The notes beneath the pieces are model-generated. The model was not told where the DNA came from and did no database searches. It saw only the letters and a program-made list of their open reading frames with translations. From assembly GCA_965220365.1 (NCBI GenBank), contig OZ244823.1, positions 1,240,001 to 1,304,000 of the forward strand: a DNA stretch of 64,000 bases, in the 5' to 3' direction. The position numbers and the translations under genes are program-made. The stretch is from Bin80 sp965220365 (GTDB lineage Bacteria > Bacteroidota > Rhodothermia > Rhodothermales > Bin80). Shown here in pieces: positions 34,501 through 44,427 of this stretch (its first letter is position 1; every line of letters begins with the position of its first letter).

Positions 34501-36010
34501 GGTCGCTGGAATCTCCCGTCATGTGGTACATGGGAATTCTGGTGGAGGTGAACCGAGCGGTGGTTACCTGTTTCCTGTTGGAGGTATGGATGGGGATCGG
34601 GTTCATTATCGCCCACTGGTCCTGCAACTCGCAGATGATCTGTCGGAAGCGATGCCCGTCACGGTTACTCCAGTGATGGCATCTGAAGATATGATGCCGT
34701 CTTGGCCCGCAGATAATATCGTGGTTCATACACAGGATGGTTCACTGACGCTTGATGCGCATGCGGACATCTTCTGGAAGGTGGAGTTCAAAGATGCACC
34801 AGACCAGAATCCCCATATTCGTATTGCTGCAGGCGGACTGGTGAATGTGTTTGATGACAGCCGCCTGCGGATTGTGCAGTGGGACTGTGATTGGAGTAAT
34901 GCGACATTGGCGGGGATGCAGATCAACGGGACGGACGAAGAGTCGTTTGCTGAAAACGGATACGTGAATGGCGTCTTGAATCTCACGCAGCAGAGTGTGG
35001 AGATTGGAAAATGTGCAATCCTGGGGGTTGCCGCGAATGGGGTTGAGAATCCGATTCATCGGGATGAAATCACAGGTGGGTTGGCAGAGGTTCAGTTCAT
35101 TCACAACGCAGTCATACCAGTTCCAGTGGATGTGTCCTTGGATGGTGCACCGCTTCTTTCTGGACTGACCTTCCAGAGTGCGACCGGGTATACGATGGTT
35201 AGCGCGGGATCGCATCAGGTGCGGCTCCAGCCGGCGGGCGCTCCTGCCGGGCAGGCAATCAATGTTGAACTCCCAACGCTGCAGGCCGATAAGAGCTATG
35301 CGGTAATCGCTCATGGCACGCTTGTCAATAATGCGGTGAAGACGATTGAAACCAGGAAGATGTCCACTGCCACCAATATGGTAGAGGCGATCCTGGTCCA
35401 TGGCTCTGGGGATGCGGCGGAGGTAAATGTCAATTTACTTGATCCCTACAACAGTAACCAGTTGGACCGGATCGTGACCAAGGAGCTTGCATTTGATCAG
35501 ACAACGAGGTACCTCCAGTTTGAGCCGGACTTTGTCAACCTTCAGGTGACCGGAAAGGACAACATGGAGATTGTAGTGTTCCAGCTGGATCTGTCAGGAC
35601 GCCAAGGCGAGGCCTTGATCTTGAACCTGTCAAATATGGCGGCTGCGCTGGAGGTCTACGGCGTAGATGTGAATGGCAATCGGGTTAACAGCTTTGTGGT
35701 GACCAACGTCGTAGACGCGGAAGAACTTCCGACGGAGTTCACGCTGCATGGAAACTACCCGAACCCGTTCAATCCGTCGACACGGATCCAGTTTGACCTT
35801 CCAGAGACGGCACAGGTAAGCCTGCAGATTGTAGACATGCTGGGTCGCGAAGTGATGACATTGCCAGCGAAGGAATTTGAAGCAGGAGCCAATCGGAGCA
35901 TTGAGCTCAATGCGATTAATCTTGCCTCAGGGACCTATCTGTATCGGATGATTGCGACAGGAGCGGAGAGCAGGTATGTCAAAACAGGTCGCATGACACT
36001 GGTGAAGTAA
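28571..36010 (+). CDS. giant T9SS-exported protein with fibronectin type III repeats and beta-helix
   Basis: This 2479-residue protein has a signal peptide ('VALLAMLIMAPGASAQQ'). Eight fibronectin type III domains span about residues 32-875; each has 'GYKIEVS..AG..W' and 'YRVSAIN..G.G..S' strands and ends near 'ATTHN/D'. Domains 6-8 are the most alike, pointing to recent duplication. From about 880 to 2000 a long beta-rich region with many short 'LTVNSG-TLTIGEGADV' type rungs suggests a right-handed beta-helix or adhesin passenger. A DUF4397-like domain follows (about 2170-2375, 'VQFIHNAVIPVPVDVSLDG'). The end (about 2383-2479) is a T9SS type A sorting domain ('NYPNPFNPSTRIQF' ... 'SRYVKTGRMTLVK'). 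It is probably cell-surface attached; adhesion is inferred, not shown. Confidence 0.9.
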   Translation: MKYVTNFFRVGCVALLAMLIMAPGASAQQYSPPDPPTDFLAEAKAAVAGTITLSWSPVADVNNGGLPLLTGIGGYSVEVSDNAGTTWADLDLTGATVPTAEGEKFSFDHDLTSLTPSYNITRHYRISAENGEGKGDPSGVVSATTHNVPDMPTDLAATATAGTGASIDISWSPVAAANNGGLEITSYVLETSTDGDSWTALTPVAPTPPETKYTYTDTGTGEGWEPGSTHQYRVKAVNGASADGGEYASVSATTHNVPGPPTGLKAVVTANADTETSSDIALSWTAPANNGGLDISGYQVETSTDNGLNWSDLAASNATLTYTQLAQTVADPIVTHLYRVSAINSAGTGARSDLIGVKLAPPAPPTEVSAVAVNGQKAIDLFWTAPENDGEPALTGYRIERSTDYDATNPTAATWTELATGYTRTAYRDGTETELTDGTEYYYRVRALNGVSVNSSDVGGNPSDVASAVSSNKAGAPTNLSATVAGDMSEITLAWDGPAEDGGSTITGYKIEVSADAGAKWETLEEEELVADLITPGTQKLYSYTHSPVVSGTTYTYRVSAVNDAGPGAASAPSAPVSIDAVVPGAPTKLVATPAVASIALAWEAPEMTGGSAITGYKIEVSSDAGANWTDLEANTGNADVKYTHTGLDNKATRHYRVSAINSAGTGAASDVANATTHDVPGAITDLAAEAAADAGEITLTWTAPADGGSAITGYKIEVSDDAEATWEDLEANTGDANLTYTHKGLARGETRHYRVSAINGAGTGVASNVANATTSAAVPGAPTGLTASSEGGEIKLSWTAPAENGGSAITGYKIEVSTDAGETWKDLVANTGSTDVTHTDDKAEEGETRHYRVSAINSTGTGEASNVANATIGAQHRYAVSSGGGGSGDCIDPANPCTLEAALRAAGGANDTVLVRIRRVGETATIGDAITIGKTVTLGVYVRGGSAAAKGAVSFTESVKLTDEGSLMTHKNVSVHFDEIEVAGTPSIDKLVVGKDLTIAEDDPDNTMTSVLAVDELTVNSGQTLTIGEGADVRVRLKKGAPGKMIGKFEVKGTIDGGGDLWIAHTSDERGASGFMLPKPGDYDPDTAIPPSKDKFTADDCLMVTGGGTVENDLYAVAAGNVCVGLGEIGNLVAVGSVGGTEDITTDVIFRSAVTVNGNVQQWNDARVLFEMNATIEGDVALDYGDAGVGAMFGTPNSDPKDFERATGSGVEFAGASNTIEGDLDLKSGSSTQALFSIGSSGNRMSTVEGDLIIEDSGGIHLGGEPGDTKNAKDNPRAHNLSVEGDVFVYADAEIMMGSAAMSTIEADVCSAPGLGDGNKVMLSGDVVFTEGKTLTIPTVVVADDVEVEEEGTLKATTVHITEDGELDSDGNVEVKGALVLQGDGLEGSLAGDSNVNNLTYATIDSDEIDLGDSVMNLSVNVDEGKELRISESITVTNLGLCSGALVLIDTDTDEKTLRVTTLLTVADGTLRLDSNRPGSIGTDPKDPKPNAATKDDGYILKYVTAGERTVGLEWFAPRKVAVDHKDAVIIVDEAKSLVEGVHIFKGHLHLKGDDSDLTIGMPSSVSGIDPFVMVDNGELHSNGNNVMVHGTVKVATGGKQVGKIITGGGELHVLGQNPKGIYTNDTAKAEVGVEGTIDVGMGALQLGPVFTAAVNGLAGGDRPDVRLTVSKTDKAAGTVTGKVFVPRGSKDTFITGEAFDTVVLDGAGNPKKDAKGADNWGGGLYFHDTKVVIDSLAAMNDAAVEFYDQGDVKADGYAITITKDVELNSARIYVNQNNSLKFGGDLTFGETGGMRVWDKSSVTVMGDFMQNKGSQHGGHQDGTGLAGTNTFTVMGDFMVADGAHRFETNANTSIVLKGDFHFGAVKVGSDKMLNADLEFSGKEAQAVGSASKLDLGNVLVNNSAGLVLSDSVSQGASSTLTLTDGVISSDMNSTWTVKNPNIEEDVRGRNNALTTCDSDENCANVITGGSRRSNVVAGISRHVVHGNSGGGEPSGGYLFPVGGMDGDRVHYRPLVLQLADDLSEAMPVTVTPVMASEDMMPSWPADNIVVHTQDGSLTLDAHADIFWKVEFKDAPDQNPHIRIAAGGLVNVFDDSRLRIVQWDCDWSNATLAGMQINGTDEESFAENGYVNGVLNLTQQSVEIGKCAILGVAANGVENPIHRDEITGGLAEVQFIHNAVIPVPVDVSLDGAPLLSGLTFQSATGYTMVSAGSHQVRLQPAGAPAGQAINVELPTLQADKSYAVIAHGTLVNNAVKTIETRKMSTATNMVEAILVHGSGDAAEVNVNLLDPYNSNQLDRIVTKELAFDQTTRYLQFEPDFVNLQVTGKDNMEIVVFQLDLSGRQGEALILNLSNMAAALEVYGVDVNGNRVNSFVVTNVVDAEELPTEFTLHGNYPNPFNPSTRIQFDLPETAQVSLQIVDMLGREVMTLPAKEFEAGANRSIELNAINLASGTYLYRMIATGAESRYVKTGRMTLVK

Positions 36011-36047
36011 AGCAGACAGAGTAGCCGAGCTACTCAAGCGTTCAACG

Positions 36048-36089
36048 AAGCGCCCCGGTACCTTTCGGTATCGGGGCGCTTTTAGTTTT
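36048..36089 (+). terminator. rho-independent terminator of the giant gene
   Basis: The stem AGCGCCCCGGTACC (36049-36062) pairs with GGTATCGGGGCGCT (36067-36080) with one mismatch, followed by TTTTAGTTTT. The ISL3 element is inserted in this T-tract. Confidence 0.85.
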
Positions 36090-37496
36090 GGCTCTTCCCC
36101 CGTTTGTATGGGTAGAACGTTGAATTCTATTGTAAATGTAAGGAGTGTGGAGAGAATTGGCACCTATTTCTTGCATGTTCCAAGTGATCCATCACGATTT
36201 TATTTTTTCACTTCATTTTCATCAACGATATGTCCGTACGACCGAGAGACATCAGCCGCCTGTTCGGCGTTCATTCACCGTGGGAGGTTTCCGATGTGAC
36301 GATTGCGCACAAGACGCGGGAAGTCCAGATCCAGGTAACCTGTAAAGCAGGCCACCGATTTCGGTGTCCAGAGTGCGATACCGAGTGTCCGGGCTATGAT
36401 CAGCGTCGTCGGCAATGGCGTCACCTGGATATGTGCGCGTATCGTACGCTGGTGGTCGCGGATCTTCCTCGCGTGGAGTGTCCCGAACATGGAGTGCGCA
36501 CGGTATCGGTTCCGTGGGCGGAACCGAAGGCTCGGTTCACGGCGGAGTTTGAATCTCTGGTGATTGATTGGCTGCAGGAGGCGAGTGTATCGGCGGTGTC
36601 GCGTTTGATGGGTGTAAGTTGGAACGCGATTGACGGGATCATGCAGCGCGCGGTCGAACGGGGCCTTGCACGCAGATCGAAGCAGCACATTGCCCATATT
36701 GGTGTGGACGAGACCTCATTCCGCAAGCGTCATGACTATGTCACCATTGTGTCCGATCCCAAATCAGGTACGGTGCTGCATGTAGGCGAAGGTCGTAAGA
36801 AAGCCTCTCTTCAGGATTGGTATGCCGGGCTTAGTTCGGCGCAGTTGGAGGGCATCAAGAGCGTGAGCATGGACATGTGGCCGGCGTATATCAACGCCAC
36901 GTTGGACCATGTCCCTGGAGCGGATCAGAAGGTGGCCTTTGACCGGTTTCACGTGGCCAAATGCTTGGGAGATGCCGTGGATAAGGTGCGACGTCAGGAG
37001 CACCGGGCCCTGATGAAACAGGGACAGGAAGACCTCAAAGGAACGAAGTATGACTGGTTAACCAATCCCGCCAACCTGTCTCGGAAGCAGAAGATACGCT
37101 TTCAGCAGTTGCGCACCAGTACGCGAAAGACGGCCCGTGCATGGGCGATCAAGGAAATGGCCCAGCGGTTATGGCATTATGTGCATCCCACCTGGGCGCG
37201 CAAAGGCTGGAAGCGATGGTTGTCCTGGGCCATGAGATGTCGACTGGAGCCAATCAAAGCCGCCGCCAAAACCATCAAAAAACATCTGTGGGGCATCATC
37301 AATGCGATCATCCTGAAGGTGAGCAATGGACCCGCGGAAGGCATCAACAGTCGAATCAAAACCGTCAAAATGCGCAGTCGAGGCTTTCGCAACAAACAAC
37401 GGTTTGCAAACGCCATTTACTTCCACCTGGGAGGACTTGATCTATACCCCGAAGGCGTTCAAAGATGAGTTTACCCACTGATAAAGGGGAAGAGCC
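36090..37496 (+). mobile_element. ISL3-family insertion sequence, complete
   Basis: The ends GGCTCTTCCCC...TGGGTA (from 36090) and the reverse complement of 37472-37496 (GGCTCTTCCCC...TGGGTAAA) form inverted repeats of about 25 bp. A perfect 8-bp direct repeat TTAGTTTT (36082-36089 and 37497-37504) is the target duplication expected of ISL3. It carries one intact transposase. Confidence 0.92.
36230..37468 (+). CDS. ISL3-family transposase
   Basis: This 412-residue transposase has the N-terminal zinc-binding region of ISL3 ('RFRCPECDTECPGYD' and 'RVECPEHG'), a helix-turn-helix ('VSAVSRLMGVSWNAIDGIM') and the DDE core: Asp in 'HIGVDETSFRKRH', Asp in 'VSMDMWPAYINA' and Glu in 'AEGINSRIKTVKMRSRGFRN'. 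It is a single uninterrupted frame with intact element ends. Copy number elsewhere in the genome is unknown. Confidence 0.95.
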   Translation: MSVRPRDISRLFGVHSPWEVSDVTIAHKTREVQIQVTCKAGHRFRCPECDTECPGYDQRRRQWRHLDMCAYRTLVVADLPRVECPEHGVRTVSVPWAEPKARFTAEFESLVIDWLQEASVSAVSRLMGVSWNAIDGIMQRAVERGLARRSKQHIAHIGVDETSFRKRHDYVTIVSDPKSGTVLHVGEGRKKASLQDWYAGLSSAQLEGIKSVSMDMWPAYINATLDHVPGADQKVAFDRFHVAKCLGDAVDKVRRQEHRALMKQGQEDLKGTKYDWLTNPANLSRKQKIRFQQLRTSTRKTARAWAIKEMAQRLWHYVHPTWARKGWKRWLSWAMRCRLEPIKAAAKTIKKHLWGIINAIILKVSNGPAEGINSRIKTVKMRSRGFRNKQRFANAIYFHLGGLDLYPEGVQR

Positions 37497-38048
37497 TTAG
37501 TTTTAGGTGATCTGTGGTGAGCCATCATGGCAATCCATAGCCCAAGTTTAACGTGCGCCGTGGAAAGGCGCGTTTTCCTAGCGGGTGCGAAACCCGCCCA
37601 TTAACTATCGTTCCAAATGGTAGCATTCGTAGCGTGTTATGGAGGTAACGACATAGCATGAAGCACTTCGGAGTAAACGGGCCACATTTAAGGTGGCTTA
37701 GCGAGCAGGCGGGCCAGAACACGCGTGAACGTCGAGCAGGCCTCGAAACGGGTAATGCGAGAGACGACCTTCCGTTAATATGGGGAAGTCTGCCATGTGA
37801 TCGGGAAGCGAACGATGTATGCACCGACATGTCTCGCCGGGGTATTGACGCTGGCACGTCTGGAAGATGGAAAGCGTGGCAACACGGGAAGCCCTATCGG
37901 TGCCTTTGCACGAGGCAAACTGGCATCCTGCGAGGGACAGGCCGGGCCGGTAGGGTGGCGGATGGGCCCGTATTACTGAAGACGCAGGGTAATGCCTGTC
38001 GAGGGAAGGGGTCCTGAATCGGGCATGGCAGGTAAAGGAAAAAGGGAC

Positions 38049-39461
<1,413 letters not shown>

Positions 39462-39630
39462 GGAAGCCGGACTGAGGCCCGGAACGAAAGTGACGGATGA
39501 GCCACCGGATCCTAAGAGTACCGCGCCGCCCCCTGACTCTACATAAAATACTGATTCCAGCGTTGAGCGGGGGCTTTCGGCCCGATTCAGGCCGATTAGG
39601 GCACTACCGATTGGCATGGATTGGGTCTGT

Positions 39631-41445
39631 TCAGATCGTGGTGATTTCCGTTTCAAGTGGACGCGGCTCGATCTTCAGCGCCTCGTAAATTTCGCGTTGA
39701 TCTGCATCGGGATCCGAGGTGAGGCGCGTGTGCACGGCTACGTGATCGTTTCGTGTTTGATGGATGGTAGCCCGTCGTTGGGACGAGAGCACATTGCGAA
39801 TGGTGGTCCAACTCCAGGAGATTCCCTGTTGCCGCAGGTAGGTTCGCACCACTTGTACGACCTGATACGCAAGCACAGTGATGAACAGATGCCCTTGGGT
39901 GCGTTGATCGGTTTGGTGAAAGATAGGCCGCAATCCCAACTCACTCTTGAGCGAGCGGAACACGGCCTCCAGATCCGTCAGCATGATATAGGTCTGCCAC
40001 AGCTGAGCGGTGGAAAGCTCCATGACGTTGGTCCTCAAGCGGTAGGTGCCGGGATCGGTCCACATCGAATTCGCTTTCGGCCGCGCACGCCACTTCACCT
40101 GCACCGCCTTCTCTTGCTTCTCATCGGCAATCACCTCAATGTCGTAGTGCTGTCCAATCCCACCACTGCTTTTCTTGAATCGTCCAATCCGCTCCCAAAT
40201 CCGCGAAAGCTTCTTCGTCGTCTTCGGTCGGGATAACCCCTGGTCCAACTGCGTGAGCTGTGCTTCAAACTTCGCACGACGACGTGCCACCATGGCTTGC
40301 TCCTTCTTGATCCGTTGGCTCGAACGACAATAGACCCGGACCTCTTCCGAGTCCCGGACCTCATACAGTTCTACGCCGTTATCCAACTCGGTCACCTCTT
40401 GATCTGCCGGATCAAAGACCCGGGCCCGCTCCCGACTCATCACCAGATATCTGTACTTGGCCTGGCGAAGCCATTGCACGTTTTCCGCGGTTGCAATCCC
40501 CCGATCCATAATCACAATGGCCTCGTTCGGGGCATCCGCTTCCTGGAGCATCGTTTGGAGGGTCTCCGCCTCTGCCGTATTGCCGGCATAGATCTTTGAG
40601 CGCCGCACAAATCCACTCCCATCCAGAACCAGAGCCAAGGTGATCAGAGGACGATCATTCCGCTTCTCCTTGGACCGCCCACGCTTGGCCAACGATTGAG
40701 CAGATCCCGATCCCGCCAGATAGGTATTGGTCAGATCCAACAGCGTCACCGTACATCCCAATCCAAACAGGGACATGGCTTCGGTGAATACCTGCGATTC
40801 AATCGCATCGCGGTGCTTCACCAGTTGATCGGAGGCCCGGTAGAGATGCATCAAACTCATGCGCTGGAACGATCCTCCCAGGAATTCCCCAAGACCGCTC
40901 TCGTTACAGAGCCACGCATAGGTTGCGCGCTCGGAAGCAGGCTTGGCCAAGCGTCCGACAATCGCCCCCAATGCCGCATGCTGGGTCTTGGGAGTCATCC
41001 CAAGGCCCCGCAACAGCTTCGGGATTCCCAGCTGGTTCAGGGCCCACAAGGACACATGTTCCACCCCCACACTCCGCACCATGCTCATACGGGTAGAGGC
41101 GACATCCACCGTGTGCCATCTCGGATCCAGTGGCTCGCCCTGGGCCAGCTTTGCCTGTCGCAGCCGCTCGGCCTGCTTGGCGAACAACTGCCCAACGATG
41201 GCCTCGGCCTGATCCTCCAACGGTTTGGGCAAGGGCGGCAGGAGCGAGACCTGCCCCTGGAGAAGTTCGTCAATCCGGCGGCAGAGCAGAGGCCAGTCGG
41301 ATTCCTTGACCGGAAATTGACTTCCCAGATGCAGGAGCGTCTCCTGCTTCACCTTGGCGCCGTAGCGGACATTGTGAACGAGCCGGAACGCATGATAGGT
41401 GGTTCCGTCCTTCATGGTCCGGGTCATGGTTTTTCGGATAAACAT
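39631..41445 (-). CDS. IS1634-family (IS4-superfamily) transposase
   Basis: This 604-residue transposase is of the long IS1634 type. The N-terminal part reads 'YHAFRLVHNVRYGAKVKQ' (the recurring start of this family). The catalytic core has Asp in 'TLLDLTNTYLAG', Asp in 'AIVIMDRGIATAENVQWL' and Glu in 'LEAVFRSLKSELGLRPIFHQ', followed by 'RTQGHLFITVLAYQVV'. The frame is complete. The intron inserted in the 3'-side terminal repeat of this element does not touch the gene but breaks the element end needed for transposition. Confidence 0.94.
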   Translation of the reverse strand: MFIRKTMTRTMKDGTTYHAFRLVHNVRYGAKVKQETLLHLGSQFPVKESDWPLLCRRIDELLQGQVSLLPPLPKPLEDQAEAIVGQLFAKQAERLRQAKLAQGEPLDPRWHTVDVASTRMSMVRSVGVEHVSLWALNQLGIPKLLRGLGMTPKTQHAALGAIVGRLAKPASERATYAWLCNESGLGEFLGGSFQRMSLMHLYRASDQLVKHRDAIESQVFTEAMSLFGLGCTVTLLDLTNTYLAGSGSAQSLAKRGRSKEKRNDRPLITLALVLDGSGFVRRSKIYAGNTAEAETLQTMLQEADAPNEAIVIMDRGIATAENVQWLRQAKYRYLVMSRERARVFDPADQEVTELDNGVELYEVRDSEEVRVYCRSSQRIKKEQAMVARRRAKFEAQLTQLDQGLSRPKTTKKLSRIWERIGRFKKSSGGIGQHYDIEVIADEKQEKAVQVKWRARPKANSMWTDPGTYRLRTNVMELSTAQLWQTYIMLTDLEAVFRSLKSELGLRPIFHQTDQRTQGHLFITVLAYQVVQVVRTYLRQQGISWSWTTIRNVLSSQRRATIHQTRNDHVAVHTRLTSDPDADQREIYEALKIEPRPLETEITTI

Positions 41446-41588
41446 GATGGCAGGAAACGAAGGGGGCCGGCGAAGGTTCCCACAGAAAACGCATTATGGC
41501 ACTACAATCGTCCGAATCCACGAACGACGCAAAAGGAAATGGGCCAATGCAGGCTGGAATCAAAGGTTCGGGGCCAAGGTCAGGCGAA

Positions 41589-41623
41589 AAAAAAACTAAA
41601 AAAGGCCCCAAAATGGGGCCTCG
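41589..41623 (-). terminator. inward-facing terminator at the end of the IS1634-family element
   Basis: On the minus strand AGGCCCCATTTTGGGGCCT (41603-41621) is followed by TTTTTAGTTTTTTTT. It lies just inside the terminal repeat, upstream of the transposase, and would stop transcription entering from outside. Confidence 0.75.
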
Positions 41624-41817
41624 TGTTAAACTTGGGTTAACATGAATATTGTTACCCAATATGTACTGCTGGGTTGAAGTGCAGGGTATGGTCGTAACTG
41701 CAGATACAGATTCTAATGTACATGCTCAAACCGAGCATGTTTGATTATTCTCTAACTTTGATACACACTGCTCTCTTCTGCCGAGGGAGCTTAGATGTTT
41801 ATCCAAGTAGTCCAACC

Positions 41818-42996
41818 ATGAAAGATATCTTCGTTTTGAGTGCCACACGCTCCCCGATTGGGCGTTTTGGAGGCGTGCTTTCATCACAAAGCCCTGCCAT
41901 TCTTGCGGCTCCAGTTTTTCGATCAGTACTGGATCAGGCAGCGGTATCGGATCGGTTGGTGGACTTGATTCTGATGGGGCATGTTTTAGGAGGCGGTCAT
42001 GGGCAGTTGGTCGCACGTCAAGCGGCGAAGCATGCGTCAATTCCTGATTCCGTAGATGCAGTTGGCGTTGATATGGTGTGCTCTTCGGGGATGATGAGTT
42101 TGATGATGGGTTCTGCCTTCATCCAGTCTGGCATTTCGAATTTGATTCTGGCAGGTGGAGTTGAATCCATGTCCCAGACGGGGTTCGCACTCTCAAGCAA
42201 GGCCCGATGGGGATATAAATACTTGTCTGAGCCGAAAGAGGGGGTCATTGATTTACTACACAAGGATGGACTTTCAGATCCAATCAATGGGGAGTCTATG
42301 GGTGTGCAGGCAGAGCGCTTGGCACAAAGAGTCCAGATCAGTCGCCGGGAGCTTGATGAAGTAGCTGCCGAATCTCATGCACGTGCACATTCGGCAACCC
42401 TGCAAGGCCGATTCAAAGCAGAGATCACCCCCATCCCCACAAAAAAGGGAATTCTTGAACAGGACGAAGGAGTTCGACCAGAAACCACTGTAGAAACACT
42501 TTCCAAACTGAAACCGGTTTTTGCGCAAGATGGTGTGTTGACGGCTGGAAACAGCAGCCAGATTAGTGATGGATCAGCTGCAATCTTGCTTGCAAGCGGG
42601 GAGTTTGTGCGTGGCCACAGGCTACAGCCTATTGCTCGTGTCCTAGGGCATGCTTGGACTGCAGGGATCTGGGAGCGTTTTGTAGAGGCACCGATTGAGG
42701 CTTCGCAGCGTGTGTTGAATATCGTAGGAATGCAGATAGCAGATATTGATCTTTATGAGAATAATGAGGCATTCGCCTTGAGCACGTCGCTATTTGCGAG
42801 GGAACTGGGGATTGACCGCGCGAGGTTGAATGTGAACGGGGGGGCAATCGCGCTCGGGCACCCAATCGGATGCTCAGGGGCCAGAATTATCGTGACACTC
42901 ATTCATGCACTGAGAGCACACGGAAAATCATTGGGTCTTGCAGCACTCTGTCATGGGACGGGGGGAGGGACTGCTTTGGCACTTGAGATATTATAA
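41818..42996 (+). CDS. thiolase (acetyl-CoA C-acyltransferase)
   Basis: This 392-residue thiolase starts at the ATG at 41818 ('MKDIFVLSATRSPIGRFGG'), which aligns with the family start; the frame extends further upstream without similarity. The nucleophilic Cys is in 'VDMVCSSGMMSLMMG', and the C-terminal catalytic His and Cys are in 'ALGHPIGCSGARI' and 'LCHGTGGGTALALEIL'. The 'YENNEAFA' motif replaces the usual NEAFA context and is intact. It is a biosynthetic or degradative acetyl-CoA acetyltransferase of the AtoB/FadA group; substrate length cannot be told. It is the first clearly chromosomal gene to the right of the mobile DNA. Confidence 0.92.
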   Translation: MKDIFVLSATRSPIGRFGGVLSSQSPAILAAPVFRSVLDQAAVSDRLVDLILMGHVLGGGHGQLVARQAAKHASIPDSVDAVGVDMVCSSGMMSLMMGSAFIQSGISNLILAGGVESMSQTGFALSSKARWGYKYLSEPKEGVIDLLHKDGLSDPINGESMGVQAERLAQRVQISRRELDEVAAESHARAHSATLQGRFKAEITPIPTKKGILEQDEGVRPETTVETLSKLKPVFAQDGVLTAGNSSQISDGSAAILLASGEFVRGHRLQPIARVLGHAWTAGIWERFVEAPIEASQRVLNIVGMQIADIDLYENNEAFALSTSLFARELGIDRARLNVNGGAIALGHPIGCSGARIIVTLIHALRAHGKSLGLAALCHGTGGGTALALEIL

Positions 42997-43176
42997 TTCT
43001 CAGAGGGAGCGAGAGTCATATCTCCGTACGGCCTTCGGGAAACTTGGCGAACACCTTCAGCACTGCCTAAAACAAGCCTAGTAAGGGGCCAAGATGTCTC
43101 AGACAGCTGGACTTGGCGCCTCACTGCGTGGAATTCCAGATCATGGGTGGGGCGTCCTGCCAGTTGGCAAGAGAGC

Positions 43177-44277
43177 TCAATGCCCGATCGGACACATGAC
43201 GACATCGCCATCAGATGTATGTACTCGAATGAGTGCTCCACCACCGTTGAGGTCCCCGTCAACTCGTGAGTCATCAAGATCTCCCGAAAAGTTTGAAAAA
43301 GAATTCATCCTTACATCTTGTGCTCTGATATTCAATGTAGCAGGGAGATCCTGTGGCATTGAAAGGAGTGCGTCACCAGAGGAGATTGTCACACTGATGT
43401 TTTCGGGGTCAATCAGTCCTAATTCCACATCGCCATCGCTAGTTCTGAGAGTCAAACTTCCAGTAACCTTCCCAACTTTTATCTCACCATCGGATGTTCG
43501 TGCTTCTGCGCCGGATGAGATGATTTCACCGATCATAAGATCGCCATTGGATGTTTTTGCATCCAATTTTCCATCTACGGAGTCAATCAGGATGTCTCCA
43601 TCAGAGGTTTGAATTCGTAGGTCACCGACAACATCGCCCAGTTTGAGATCGCCATCGCTGGTTTTGACCGAAATAGAATTGCCCTCTAGCCGGTCAGCGT
43701 CAATGTCTCCATCTGAAGTCTGTATAGCGATTTCTTCGCCGGAGGCAGTTCCAATACTGATATCTCCATCACTGGTCTTAACTGAAACAGAAGTTCCTTC
43801 TAACCATGTAGCTTCAATATCTCCATCACTGGTCACAATCGTTGCTCCAGCGATTAACTCATCAATGACTAGGTCTCCATCAGAGGTACGGATATTCGAG
43901 GAGATATTGGGTGGCATGTTGATCGCTACATGAATATGTGCTGAGTTACGCCAGTCATACGAATTTCTGTAGGGCTTTTCTCTTTTTGAATGTACATGCA
44001 GTGTTCCACCGTCAAGTTTGACACTGAAATTTTGCTTCTCGTAATAGCCCATCGCTTTGTCACGGTCGTTACCTTCCACAGTAACTTGCACCTCAACAGT
44101 GGATACATCAGACGTATTGACGGTAACATCGGCATCTTCGACGCTGACCATGAGGTCACGAACTTCATCAACAGCATACTTCTCGTCAACTGGGGTAAGT
44201 GTGATCTGCGCCTGAACCGAGGTCGTAACCATAATCAAAGTCAAGGCGGCCGGAATGAATTTGGGATGTACGTACAT
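43177..44277 (-). CDS. secreted DUF4097 beta-strand-repeat protein
   Basis: From the ATG at 44277 the protein has 366 residues with a signal peptide ('FIPAALTLIMVTTSVQAQ'). After a first part with 'VDEVRDLMVSVEDADVTVNTSD', the DUF4097 domain shows about ten tandem units of about 20 residues built around 'TSDGDI' (for example 'VKTSDGDISIG', 'IQTSDGDIDAD', 'VKTSDGDLKLG', 'IQTSDGDILID', 'ARTSDGEIKVG'). These would form a regular beta-solenoid with Asp/Ser ladders, perhaps calcium binding. DUF4097 proteins are putative adhesins or envelope sensors with no defined role. The longer frame start at 44382 is unlikely. Confidence 0.82.
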   Translation of the reverse strand: MYVHPKFIPAALTLIMVTTSVQAQITLTPVDEKYAVDEVRDLMVSVEDADVTVNTSDVSTVEVQVTVEGNDRDKAMGYYEKQNFSVKLDGGTLHVHSKREKPYRNSYDWRNSAHIHVAINMPPNISSNIRTSDGDLVIDELIAGATIVTSDGDIEATWLEGTSVSVKTSDGDISIGTASGEEIAIQTSDGDIDADRLEGNSISVKTSDGDLKLGDVVGDLRIQTSDGDILIDSVDGKLDAKTSNGDLMIGEIISSGAEARTSDGEIKVGKVTGSLTLRTSDGDVELGLIDPENISVTISSGDALLSMPQDLPATLNIRAQDVRMNSFSNFSGDLDDSRVDGDLNGGGALIRVHTSDGDVVMCPIGH

Positions 44278-44427
44278 TGGGATCGGTTTTTTTTTGAAAT
44301 GCTGAATCTGCCCTACGCAACAATTCATAGCCAAGTTGCAGATAGCTCGTTGGAGATCTTCTGTTTTCGCCAAAAGGCACAAGATTCCCCCGTTGGGCGT
44401 TCCACGAGATTCTGAATTATTCTCTCT

